Notes under the pieces: model-generated
Seen by the model: only the letters and a program-made list of their open reading frames with translations
Told to the model about the DNA's origin: nothing
Database searches by the model: none
Origin: Bolinopsis microptera
Lineage: Eukaryota > Ctenophora > Tentaculata > Lobata > Bolinopsidae
Direction: 5' to 3'
Length of the DNA stretch: 64,000 nt
Assembly (NCBI RefSeq): GCF_026151205.1
Contig: NC_087081.1
Coordinates: 13,868,340 to 13,932,339, forward strand
Made by a program: the position numbers and the translations under genes
In this document: one piece after another, positions 18,883 through 28,950 of the stretch
Numbering within the stretch: the stretch's first letter is position 1
How the letters are laid out: each line of letters begins with the position of its first letter

Positions 18883-21629
18883 TTAAAATCTAACAGCAAC
18901 ACTTTGGACAGTAAAGTAAAGCAAAGTAAAAATCTCACTAAAAAATTCTCTCAAAGTATTGTCATACAGTATAGGGTTTACGACAGAATTGAGGGGTAAA
19001 ACTATCATTGCAAAAGTGAGGTACCAATCTGTAGCATCGATTGACTCGAGATTGTGGAGCCCGCTGATGATTATGAATGGAACCCAACAAGCGAAATCTG
19101 TGGCTATGACCAGCGCAATCCTGTTTTGCATTGCTCGGTTTCTGCGGACAGTTTCTGGATTGCTGTTTTGCCCAGAATTCCTCAATGATTGCCGGGATTT
19201 AATGTTGATCAACAAGTAGGACACGGTAATGAACAGAAAACAACATAGGTTTACACCTAGCATGAGCCAAACTATCATATTTCCTTTCACGTCGATCAAG
19301 TCCTCTTCCGCATCTGATATCGTTCGGCTTCTTCTAGGGTCATCACTTCGAACGAAGTATTTAAAAAGGCACACACCATCATTGCCGTAAAAGTGAACAG
19401 CACTTTTATTCAAGCTTCCACTTCCATAACTCTTAATATGACTGAACATTGCATCTACTTTTTCGCCAATATCAGTCCAGGATGTATCTCTAGAGAAACT
19501 CTCATTTTTGTAATATGCTTGTAGAATCTTGACGTGCTTTATTTTGTTCGGAAAACCAATAAATAGCTTGTAGTCTCGGTCATAGAACAAACCTTGCACA
19601 AAGTAGTCCTCTAAGGCGGGGACCAATGGTATGAGTGCCACTGATAGAGAAGCAGTAACGATTCCGATCACAATCATGGCAGCTTTTATTACTGCTTTTT
19701 TATTGACGCGGGTAGGAGCAATCATAGAATTATTCACGATTCCCCTCATCCTAATCAAACTCAAAGCAGTCATCGAAAATAGAGAAAGTTGCGATCCCGT
19801 AGTGCTGATCACTCCCAAAACAGAACAAGCAGTGCCTGATAACCATTCTGCTTGCTTTGCACAGTAATCCTCTCCTAAAATGATACTGTCGAATACGGAC
19901 AATACGATCAAGTAGACTCCTATAAGTAAATCGCCTAATCCGATTAAACAGATCAGCACTCTAGTGCACAGCAAACTACCTGATTCAGATTCTCTTATGG
20001 AACTTCCAACTTTGGCCACCATGACGACATTAAAAATGGATGCCAAAAGGCCCAGCAGCCAGCAACTAAGTTTCAATACCCAATTGGCTAAGATTTCCTT
20101 ACCACATGACTGATTGCATTCATCAGATAAATCAAAGCAGTCAAATTTACCATCGCACCTTTGGGAATAAGATATTAGGTCCTGTTTTTTCCGGTTTTTA
20201 GTATCCTCACAAACTAAATGGTTTGTACAAAGTCGTTCATCTGACAAGTCACCACAGTCATCAACCAGGTTACAAACTTGGCTATAATGAACACACTTTT
20301 TGTTATCACATTGGAAATGTGCATTTTCATATTCACCTTCATCAGACATAGTCACAAATGTTAGAGCAGAATTGTTAGCGAGAGTGTTGATTCGGTCAGG
20401 ATACTGACCGGGGCATGAATCATAGTCTAAGGAAGTGTTCTGAAGAGGACAAGTGGAGTTTAGACATAAACCCATGCAACTCAAGAAGACATAATATTCA
20501 CCATATCGAATACTGCAGTCAACTTGTGTCTTTGAAGTTGGGACATTTATCATCATTTTTACACCAAATGTATTTCCTGCTGGACTCTGAAATTCTTGAA
20601 CATGACAAGTTAAATTTTCTGATTGTTCCATTGATTCGCACAAATCTCGCACATTACAACTGTTGATAACAGCAGATGCATTGATGCTCGGGAAATCTCT
20701 TGAAATCGTACAGATATCATTTTCAACTTCACAAGAGTTTATACCATCACAAAGAGCGTCAAACTCAACATATCTAATCTTGGAATCTCCTGGACACAGA
20801 AAAACGTCCTGACATATTTTGTTTCCTAAATTTATTCTTTCAGTACCTTCATTTATTTCTTCACAGTATGTCACCTTAAGGTTTCTTTTTTCATCTTCTC
20901 CATCCAGACAATCTGTTTGATCATCCAGTAACCATTTGACAGGTATTGGCATGTTTTTATCAGCATTGAAGCCTCTTCTGCATTTTAAATAACCCAACGT
21001 TGTGTACTGACATATATCAAGGGTCTCATCACTACTACCAACGCAGTCACTAACTCCATCGCAAAGTCTGTGCTTGTGGACGACACAGTCATCAGCAAAC
21101 CCAGGTTGAGGTAGTGAAGTACAGTTGTCTTCTAGGTTATCGTCACATAAATTAACCGGTTTATTGGTAAGCTTAAATTCGCTACCACAGACCACGTACT
21201 TTGATACGCTTGACATATAATCATTGACCAAACAGTTACCTCCCACTTTGTTCACATCACTGCAGTTTGTCTGGTCTAGATAATCGTAACAGTACGGAAA
21301 GTTGTGAGGCACATTAATATCAAACACACTACACCTATTGTATTTATGTATGGGGACTTTCTTGTTAATTTTATCCCAGTGTTTCTTGCCGTAATGAATA
21401 CAGGTGTGTTGTGTGGTGCTCTTAACATCACAGTCCCTCTCATCCTCCCCGTAAGGATGACAATCTTTAATTCCATTACAAACCTGAAACCAATAAACGG
21501 GAGGGCCTGGTTCACCATACCGATTATGACAGGAAATTCTGTATGTGTAACCACCACAATGTTGCTCATCTCTACAGTCATACCAATCACATTTGTCATC
21601 GCATGTAATGTTGGTGCTGTTATAAATAT
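18883..21629 (-). CDS. LDLa-repeat seven-transmembrane receptor exon (GRL101/relaxin-receptor-like)
   Basis: A single long exon; the open frame reaches 21,654, but its Met there is not a plausible start since no signal peptide follows. By residue from 21,654, about 15-515 is an ectodomain with several LDL-receptor class A modules (for example VCNGIKDCHPYGEDERDC, LCDGVSDCVGSSDE, VCNLVDDCGDLSDERLC, RCDGKFDCFDLSDEC). About 522-910 is a rhodopsin-family 7TM unit: seven hydrophobic spans, CWVPF in TM6 and NPILYD in TM7. A classic DRY motif at the end of TM3 is missing (LIRMRG). Snail GRL101 and relaxin receptors share the LDLa-7TM plan; no leucine-rich repeats are seen. An acceptor at 21,630 (CCGGAG then AT) joins in phase 1 to the Cys-rich exon. 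Ligand unknown. Confidence 0.85.
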
Positions 21630-22414
21630 CTCCGGGATTTCGACGCGGGATCATATTATCACTCAGCCCGGCCCGCTGTTAGATAAACATCTCAAGGTGA
21701 TATCATCCCGCCCCGCAAATTTGTATAAACCCGGCCCGCTTTTTAGTCGTAACTGATGTTTATCATTCAATTCTCCGACTTACAATAATCAATGATACTG
21801 CTGATTAGAACTCGATAATAGTAGAACAGTTAGACGCGCGATCACGTGGGCGCGTCACGTGCGTACCACGTGCCACCAATAGCATACGCCGAGTCTATAC
21901 CACGTGACACGAAAGCGCACCACGTGATATGAAACATCGTAACCGTCCACTTCTTTTACACGCAAATTCCTGGGAACGTTGCCAAAGCAGCTAATTCTTG
22001 GAATTTCTCCAACGCGTGGCGTGAGAAGTTGGCGACTAGCCAGCTACCCTTGTCCGTGCCCTAAATATAGTATTGTTTTGCTTGCTCTCCTTCCAGCTCT
22101 TGTTCCTGCTAACGTTCAAGCTATTGCTCCACTATGACAGATCGGTTTGACATTCAGATTGATGAACTGCTTTCCAATCTCTTCTAAAGTATAAATCCCT
22201 TGTCGAAATCGCCGGAGATAATTATAATCCATAAACACTTCACGCTCAGGGCTAAATAAATGTAATCCCTCAGCTGGCGCTTCGGGATTACATATTAACA
22301 CAAAACTCGTGCGCTGCGCGCACTCGTATGTGTTTATCAGATCATCCCGCTAGCGCGGGATGATCTGTTATATAAACCCTTTGCGTGGCGGGTTTATGTT
22401 ATTGTCAGTAGGAC
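21630..22414 (-). other. Putative intron or inserted element within the receptor gene
   Basis: Lies between the Cys-rich exon and the LDLa exon. GC-rich motifs related to GCGGGATGAT and GGGTTTATA occur at both ends, and a perfect hairpin CAGATCATCCCGC / GCGGGATGATCTG sits near 22,339-22,368. The central part looks promoter-like: five CACGTG sites, a CCAAT-like box and a TATA-like TAAATATAG near 22,062. The predicted donor (GTCCTA) is weak and the acceptor lacks a pyrimidine tract. The codon interrupted would be Gly-Asp. I do not recognise the element type. Confidence 0.45.
21843..21926. promoter_or_regulatory. Cluster of five CACGTG E-boxes
   Basis: CACGTG occurs at 21,843, 21,856, 21,867, 21,901 and 21,921, five palindromic sites in 84 bp. 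These are canonical binding sites for bHLH-ZIP factors of the MYC/USF/TFE type. A CCACCAATAG sequence lies in the same cluster. Its function here is inferred from the motifs only. Confidence 0.55.
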
Positions 22415-22681
22415 CTCCACTGCAGAGGCCGATGTCACTTTGTTTTGTTGTTTTTGTATCAAAACCACACGCCTGATAAACATACGGGTCATTGTCACAC
22501 ACAGAGGAGACACTTGGGAGTGTATGATTCTCAGTACCCATTACATAGGTAACGTTCGAATAAGCGCACAAGTGAAAGTAATCTTTTATACTCTCATCAA
22601 AACACAAATTTTTCAAAAATCCGCCAATGTTTGTTACTGTACAACTTTTGTTTGATAGCACTTGATTTTCCTTGGCACACC
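22415..22681 (-). CDS. Cys-rich ectodomain exon of the receptor gene
   Basis: The frame reads GCAKENQVLSNKSCTV, FLKNLCFDESIKDYFHLCAY, VSSVCDNDPYVYQACGF and SDIGLCSGG, with evenly placed cysteines and two N-glycosylation sequons, typical of an extracellular module. A phase-1 acceptor (AATCTTTCAG before GG) at 22,682 and a phase-1 end at 22,415 give 267 bp, exactly 89 codons. No start Met or signal peptide exists in or near it, so coding must continue upstream. The same frame is open further 5' to about 22,762 (YCKNFKIEHRNLSG), so a different acceptor is possible. No named domain recognised. Confidence 0.6.
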
Positions 22682-22724
22682 CTGAAAGATTTCTATGTTC
22701 AATTTTGAAATTTTTACAATATGA

Positions 22725-23938
22725 AACACGTTCATTGACGTTTGAGGATATTGGTAAATATTAGTGACCCTATTAAATGGCACGATGTGGTAAAATTTTT
22801 CACACTATGATTATGAAACTATATAAACCCTCAATGGTTAGGATAATCGTTTCATCCTCTAGGCAAACTTTGTCACATAACGATATCTTTATCAGATGAT
22901 AAGATATCGCTTAAATTCGACCGGCGGTGAGTTGTAAACTTTGTCACACTATAGAAACGTGACAGAGTTTACATGGCCCCTTGTTGCCGTGTTTGACAAA
23001 ATTTTCGAATTTCAAGTTCATAGGATAGTTCCATAGGACAATTATCTACATATTTAGCGACTTTTTTCGTTAAATGGTACTACCAGGTAAATTTCGTCAC
23101 ACATTTAAGAAATTTATACGAGGGATGTTTATGAAACCCTGACAAGGAATGCCGAATAGTCTAGAATTATTTTATGACCTGAATGTGTTGGGAATTGTTA
23201 AAATATCTCATTATTATAAGCAAATAAGAACACATAAGGCACAAATAGGTAAACTTTGTCACATATATTTGCATGATATCTCAACATGTGTGAAATTGAG
23301 CAAATATTGGTATACCAGCTTAAACACCCTATATTACGTCATACGTACTATGTATCAATGAACATTTTTGTCATTGGCACAATTGTAACATCTCAACATG
23401 GTAAAAATATGTAAATTTCGTCACAAAACAAATTATGACCTTATTTGCTCCTTGTTGGCAAAATAACTAGTTTATTGACATAGGTACATAGTGATAAAGT
23501 AACATTACATTCTAATCGAGGTACGATTTCGATTCTTCAAAATAGGGGCAAGAAATGTAAATTTCGTCACATAAGTTATTGTAAAAGTTAGATACATTTT
23601 CTTTCAAATAATCTGTTCTTATTATAGTTTGAATTGATTCATACAGGAAATATAGAAACGCACGCCACTTTTTATCACATTGAATTTTTACTGTTGGGGC
23701 AGGAAATGTGAATTTTGTCACATTTAAGTAACTTAGCAAAATTAACCTCAACATTGTTAAACTCGAGTTCCGAATTGCTGAATAATACCCTACCAATCAT
23801 TTCTGGAAGAATATTGAATTCTAATCAAGATATGGTTCTCATTTTTCGAAATTTAATTTTAACCTATTTACGATTTTGTATCATTTTTGTGACAATGTTC
23901 GCATCAACTACCCTTAACTAAAATCAACTATATCTTCC
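22725..23938. repeat. Left arm of an inverted array of about 155-bp repeats with a GTAAAYTTYGTCACA motif
   Basis: The motif GTAAAYTTYGTCACA (Y is C or T) starts at 22,934, 23,087, 23,249, 23,411, 23,557 and 23,708 (spacings 153, 162, 162, 146, 151). Variants sit at about 22,789 and 22,863. An inverted copy at 22,959-22,972 makes a hairpin with the one at 22,934. The outer boundary near 22,725 (ACACGTTCATTGACGTTTG) recurs inverted at the outer end of the right arm near 29,735. I read it as one arm of a fold-back-type element in an intron. Confidence 0.7.
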
Positions 23939-23961
23939 TTATATAGGGGGGGGGGGATCAT

Positions 23962-24056
23962 CTTTTTGTCCGTTTTTGTCCGTTTGGCAGCTATATTTTC
24001 AAAACGGACAAAAAATAAAGCGGACAAAAACGGACAAAAACGGACAAAAAATAACA
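23962..24056. repeat. TTTTTGTCCG hairpin module, left copy
   Basis: Direct repeats of TTTTTGTCCG, a loop containing GGCAGCTATATTTTC, then the complementary CGGACAAAAA repeats. The RNA or single strand would fold into a long stem. Near-identical modules occur at 28,803-28,913 and, diverged and split by a LINE, at 24,975-25,040 with 26,867-26,912. Confidence 0.8.
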
Positions 24057-24075
24057 AAAATGGAAATAAAATTTA

Positions 24076-24081
<6 letters not shown>

Positions 24082-24107
<26 letters not shown>

Positions 24108-24368
24108 CTCCTCCTCCTCCTCCTCCTCCTCCTCCTCCTCCTCCTCCTCCTCCTCCTCCTCCTCCTCCTCCTCCTCCTCCTCCTCCTCCTCCTCCTCCTC
24201 CTCCTCCTCCTCCTCCTCCTCCTCCTCCTCCTCCTCCTCCTCCTCCTCCTCCTCCTCCTCCTCCTCCTCCTCCTCCTCCTCCTCCTCCTCCTCCTCCTCC
24301 TCCTCCTCCTCCTCCTCCTCCTCCTCCTCCTCCTCCTCCTCCTCCTCCTCCTCCTCCTCCTCCTCCTC
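24082..24368. repeat. Perfect (TCC)n microsatellite, about 287 bp
   Basis: Some 95 uninterrupted TCC units. Three frames give poly-Ser, poly-Pro or poly-Leu on plus and poly-Glu on minus; these ORFs are artefacts of the repeat. Confidence 0.97.
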
Positions 24369-24955
24369 AGTCATCCTCCTCAGTCATCCTCCTCCTCCTC
24401 AGTCCTCCTCCTGGGTCCTCCTCCTTCTGAGTCTTCCTCCTCAGTCCTCCTCCTCATCCTTCTCCTCAGTTCTCTTCAGTCCTCCTTCTCCTCCTGGGAC
24501 CTCCTCCTCCTCTTCATCCTCCTCCTCTTCATCCTCCTCCTCTTCATCCTCCTCCTCTTCCTCCTCAGTCCTCAGTCCTTCTCCTCAGTCCTCCTCCTCA
24601 GTCCTCCTCCTCATCCTTCTCCTCAGTCCTCTTCAGTCCTCCTCATCCTTCTCGTCAGTCCTCCTCCTCCTCAGTCCTCCCCCAGTCCCCCTCCTCCTCT
24701 TATTCAGTCCTCCTCCTATTCAGTCCTCCTCCTCCTCCTCCTCAGTTCTCCACCTTCTCATTCCTCCTTATGAGTCCTCCTCCTCCTCTTTCTCCTGAGT
24801 CCTCCTCCTGGGTCCTCCTCCTCCTCCTCCCTCTCAGTCCTCCTCCTCAGTCATCCTCCTCAGCCATCCTCCTCAGCCATCCTCCTCAGTACTCTTCAGT
24901 CCTCCTCCTTCTCAGTCCTCCTCAGTCCTCCTCCTCAGTCCTCCTCTTCCTCCTG
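24369..24955. repeat. Degenerate CCT-rich array, unit 1
   Basis: Continues the (TCC)n tract with variants such as TCCTCAGTCC and CCTGGGTCC. Strongly pyrimidine-biased on the plus strand and open in several frames without being coding. Confidence 0.9.
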
Positions 24956-25046
24956 GGGGGGGGGGGGGGTCATGTTTTTTATCCGTTTTTTCCGTTCGGA
25001 ACCATATATTTTCAAAACGGACAAAAAATAGAGCGGACAACTTACT

Positions 25047-26880
25047 TTACTTTGGGCGATCCTCAATCGAAATCCCATTCACTGTCTGCCTCCACACGTC
25101 TCGATCGCACATAACAGTTCGAAGGTCGTCTAACTGGAGCCCAGTGTCACGAGCTACTACGTCCAGGAAGGTGAGTGGTCTCCTTCCACGGCCGGATTGG
25201 GCAAGTCGCCAGGGGAGGATAGTGGAGATAACTTGGTCAGAAGCTCTCATGCAATGCCCAGCAAATCTGGAACGCCTCGACGCAACCACTGAGGCAATAG
25301 ATGGAAGGTTGCCATAGATCTGCTTGAGGGTTGGATGTTTCTTCCACGAGATGTTCTTGGCCTTCATTAAAAGACGGGTGTAGCATCCGTTGAGGCGCTT
25401 CTCAAGTTGCTTGTTTATGGTCCATGTCTCTGATCCATAGAGCAATACTGGTTCGACACAGGCTCTAAAGAACTTGACTTTCAGTTGTTCGGAAATGCCA
25501 GAGGACCAGACTTTTTGCAGTTTAATACAGGCTGACCAGGCCATTCCTTTCCTTGTGTTGAAATCCTTTCTACTGTCCGCAATGAAAGAGCCGAGGTATT
25601 TAAAGTCATCAACCTGTTTAATCTGGCGGCCTGAGATGGAATGTAAGTCGACAGTGTCAGGGATGTTGATGGTCATGAACTCGGTCTTAGAAGCATTCAT
25701 AGCAAGACCAACTTGTGCGGCTGCATCTTCAAGGTCTGTCAGCAGAAGTTGGACTTGCTCTATGGTGTCTGACATTAAGGCCAAATCATCAGCAAAGTCA
25801 AGGTCTGTGATTTTGACCGCACGCACTCTTCGACTTTTCCTAGGCACGATGGTAAGACCGAATTCTTCACCCATGCAGCTTCTGAGGACATAGTCAAGGA
25901 CGATGATGAAGAGAAAGGGTGCTAGAGTGTCCCCTTGGAGAACTCCAATAAGTGTCCTAAAAAAGTCAGTAAGGCCGTCGATGGTCTGGACACGAGAGAA
26001 CGATGAGTCATAAAGAAGCCTGATAGCATCTACAAGTGGAGCAGGGATACCGTAGAGGGAGAGGATGTGGAAAAGGGCATCCCGGTTAATGCTGTCGAAC
26101 GCTTTCGAAAAATCGACAAACACAATTGCGGCTGAGCGATTTCCAATCTTGCATTCCTCGAGTATACGACGTAGGGCAAGGACCTGTGGGAGTGTGGATC
26201 TTCCTCTACGGAAACCATTTTGGTTTGGCCGCAAGAGGGGATCAATGAATGGGTAGATCCGGTTGAGGATGAGCTTGTTAAAAACTTTCGCTGCAACCGG
26301 TGCCAGTGAAATGCCACGGTAGTTTCCTGGATTAGTAAGATCACCCTTTTTGGGGATAGGAATGATTGAGGCCGTTTTCCAGGCTTGAGGGATCACACCA
26401 TCCATGAGTGCTTTGTTACAGAATCCGAGGAGGTTTTCACGTAGCTGGGGAAGCTTCCAGACTGAGGGAGGGATGCTATCCAGACCGGGTGACTTGGAGG
26501 ATTTGGCGGACTTCAGAACCGTGTCGAGTTCTGACATGCTGAAGGATGAGCAGCTGATGGGCAGGGTGTCAGAGACTCGCTGGTTGAAGAAGGGGAGGGT
26601 GAGGTCCGGCGGAGGCTGTTCTGTGCCTAGAAGGGACTTGAAGTGCTCGAACCAGATGTTGAGCCGTTCTTCGGTAGTGCCTCCTGGCACTTTGCAGTAT
26701 GGCACAGTGTCGGAAGATGTTAGTTGCCTGATGATGTGCCAGGAACTGCGATGCCTGTGCTCAGGGTTAGTTTTCTCCAGCAGGTCAGTCTGTTGTCGAA
26801 TGTGCTGTGAAGTAGCAGCATTATAGGCTTCGTCCAGTTGCTTCTTTGCGTCTTCAAGCTTTTCCTTGGACAAAAAAGAG
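25047..26880 (-). CDS. RTE-like LINE reverse transcriptase, 5'-truncated, nested in the 5-kb element
   Basis: A 616-residue open frame whose first ten residues come from the host TTTTTGTCCG repeat; element coding starts at about SKEKLEDAKKQLDEA. RT motifs: IPIPKKGDLTNPGNYRGI, FVDFSKAFDSI (A), GVLQGDTLAPFLF (B), LDFADDLALMSD (C) and FKYLGSFIADS. The C-terminus has LLYGSETW, SRFAGHCMR and MCDRDVW, typical of RTE-like LINEs. The endonuclease is missing, so this is a truncated insertion with an otherwise intact frame. The 3' end has AAGT repeats (about 25,036-25,048), a short tail usual for this group. Confidence 0.85.
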
Positions 26881-26931
26881 GGGACAAAAACGGACAAAAA
26901 ATAACAAAAATGGAAATAACATTTAGATGCT

Positions 26932-28505
26932 TCCTCCTCCTCCTCCTCCTCAGTCCTCCCCCAGTCCCCCTCCTCCTCCTCCTATTCAGTCCTCCTCCTC
27001 ATCCTCCTCAGTTCCCCTTAGTCCTCCTCCTTCTCAGTCCTCCTCAGACCTCAGTCCTCCTCCTGAGTCCTCTTCCTCCTCCTGAGTCCTCCGGCTGGGT
27101 CCTCCTCCTAGTTCCGGCTGGGTCCTCCTCCTAGTTCCTCCTCCTCCTCCTCAGTCCTCCTCCTCCTCCTCTTCCCTCTCAGTCATCCTCTTCAGCCATT
27201 CTCCTCAGCCATCCTCCTCAGTCCTCCTCCTCCTCCTCAGTTCTCATCCTCCTCCTCAGTCCTCCTGAGTCCTCCTCCTCCTCCTGGGTCCTCCTCCTCT
27301 TCATCCTCCTCCTCTTCCTCCTCAATGCTCAGTCCTCCTCCTCAGTCCTCCTCCTCATCCTTCTCGCCAGTCCTCCTCCTCCTCAGTCCTCCCCCAGTCC
27401 CCCTCCTCAGCCATCCTCCTCAGTACTCCTCAGTCCTGCTCCTTCTCAGTCCTCATCCTCCTCCCTCTCAGTCATCTTCCTCAGTCATCCTCCTCAGCCA
27501 TCCTCCTCAGCCATCCTCCTCAATACTCCACAGTCCTCCTCCTCCTCAGTCCTCCTCCTCAGTCCTCCTCCTCCTCCTCCTCCTTCTCCTCCTCCTGAGT
27601 CCTCCTCCTGGGTCCTCCTCTTCCTACGTCCTCCTCCTTCTCCTCCTCAGTCCTTCTCCTCCTCCTCCTCCTCCTTTTCCTGGTTCCTCCTCCTCAGTCC
27701 TCCTTCACATCCTCAGTCCTCCTCAGTCCTTTCGCTAGTCACCCTCCTCCTCGGTCCTCCTCCTCAGTCCTCCTCCTCCTCCTCCTCCTGGGTTCTCCTC
27801 CTGGATCCCTCTTCTCCTTCTCAGTTATCCTCCTCCTCCTTCTCCTCCTGGGTCCTCCTCCTTCTCTTCACCAGTCCTCCTCCTCAGTCCTCCTCATCCT
27901 CTTCATCCACTTCCTTCTCCTCCTCATCAGTCCTCCTCAGTCCTCCTCCTTAGTCCTCCTCCTCCTCCTCCTCGTCCTCAGTCCTCGTCATCAGTCCTCA
28001 TCAGTCCTCCTCCTCCCCAGTCATCATCCTCCTCCTGGGGCCTTTTCCTGGGTCCTCCTCCTCCTGGGTCCTCCTCAGTCCTCCTCCTCTTCCTTCTCCT
28101 CAGTCCTTCTCCTCCTCAGCCCTTCTCCTTTTCCTCCTCCTCAGTCTTCCTCCTCCTCAGTCCTCCCCCAGTCACCCTCCTCCTCATCCTCATCCTCCTC
28201 ATCAGTCCTCCTTCTCCTTCTCAGTCCTCCTTCTCAGTCCTCCTTCTCCTCATCAGTCCTCCTCCTCTTCCTCCTCCTCCTGGGTCCTCCTGATCCTCCT
28301 CAGTCCTCTTCCTCTTTCTACTCCTCATTCCTCCTCCTCCTCAATTCTCCTCTTCCTCCTAAGTCCTCCCCACCTCAGTCCTCCCCCTACTCCTACTTCT
28401 CAGTCCTCCTCCTCATCAGTCCTCTTCACCAGTCCTCCTCCTCAGTCCCCCCTCCTCTTCCTCCTCAGTCCCCCTCCTCAGTCCCCCTCCTCCTCTTCCT
28501 CTTTT
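26932..28505. repeat. Degenerate CCT-rich array, unit 2
   Basis: About 1.6 kb of TCC/TCCTCAGTCC/CCTGGGTCC variants, almost purely C and T on the plus strand apart from AG and GGG steps. It is preceded by the same TAACAAAAATGGAAATAAC segment as unit 1. Confidence 0.9.
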
Positions 28506-28802
28506 TCATCTCTCAATAATTTGTTCAATTTATAATTATTGTTGGTGTTATTGTTTACATAATTTATTGTTATATACTAAAATGTTTTTAAAAACATTTG
28601 AGTCTGACTCAAAATGTGCTCAAGAATCTTTGTGTTTAACAAAGTTTTACTTTCCAGTAATAAAACTTTTCATCCCTTTTTATGTTATTAAAAAATGTGT
28701 AGACTATTCTTTGTGCCTAATTGAGGATTCATTAACCGGGCTACCCATTTCTGCAGATAGCCTGTTACAAATTGTGGAGAAAATTTAAATAAAAAGTTAC
28801 AA
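28506..28802. other. AT-rich spacer inside the 5-kb element
   Basis: Between the CCT array and the right hairpin. A 73-codon plus frame (28,567-28,788) has Cys and hydrophobic residues but no recognisable motif; I do not call it a gene. Confidence 0.4.
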
Positions 28803-28913
28803 TTTTTGTCCGTTTTTGTCCGTTTTTGTCCGTTTTTGTCCGTTTGGCAGCTATATTTTCAAAACGGACAAAAATTAACGGACAAAAACGGACAAAAACG
28901 GACAAAAAATAAC
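28803..28913. repeat. TTTTTGTCCG hairpin module, right copy
   Basis: Four TTTTTGTCCG units, the GGCAGCTATATTTTC loop, then CGGACAAAAA units, followed by TAACATGATC and the 25-C run that ends the element. Confidence 0.8.
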
Positions 28914-28950
28914 ATGATCCCCCCCCCCCCCCCCCCCCCCCCCTTATATA

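Larger units (their letters stand above)
23946..28943. mobile_element. 5-kb composite element with G/C-run termini, hairpins and CCT arrays
   Basis: The left end is 11 G then ATCAT then TTTTTGTCCG repeats. The right end is the inverse: CGGACAAAAA repeats, TAACATGATC, then 25 C. The ends are therefore inverted repeats, flanked by TTATATA. Inside are two units, each with a G-run, a TTTTTGTCCG hairpin, a TAACAAAAATGGAAAT segment and a CCT-rich array; the second unit starts at about 24,956 and is split by an RTE-like LINE. No transposase was recognised. A 73-codon frame at 28,567-28,788 is unassigned. Confidence 0.6.
23939..28950. repeat. 7-bp direct repeats TTATATA flanking the 5-kb element
   Basis: TTATATA occurs at 23,939-23,945 and 28,944-28,950, immediately outside the G-run and C-run ends of the element at 23,946-28,943. 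This fits a target-site duplication, although the sequence is simple and nearly self-complementary, so a 6-bp TATATA is equally possible. Confidence 0.6.

Noticed and set aside
18959-19867. Plus-strand ORFs across the receptor exon
   Set aside because: Shadows of the minus-strand 7TM coding sequence.
22116-22301. Minus 61-codon ORF and the plus ATG at 22,134
   Set aside because: Both are short, unrecognised and lie in the putative intron; could be part of an inserted element, but nothing supports translation.
23991-24773. Long ORFs of poly-Leu, poly-Pro and poly-Glu
   Set aside because: They are translations of the (TCC)n microsatellite in several frames; no start context or domain.
27325-27738. 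Ser/Pro-rich ORF in the second CCT array
   Set aside because: Same simple-repeat artefact.
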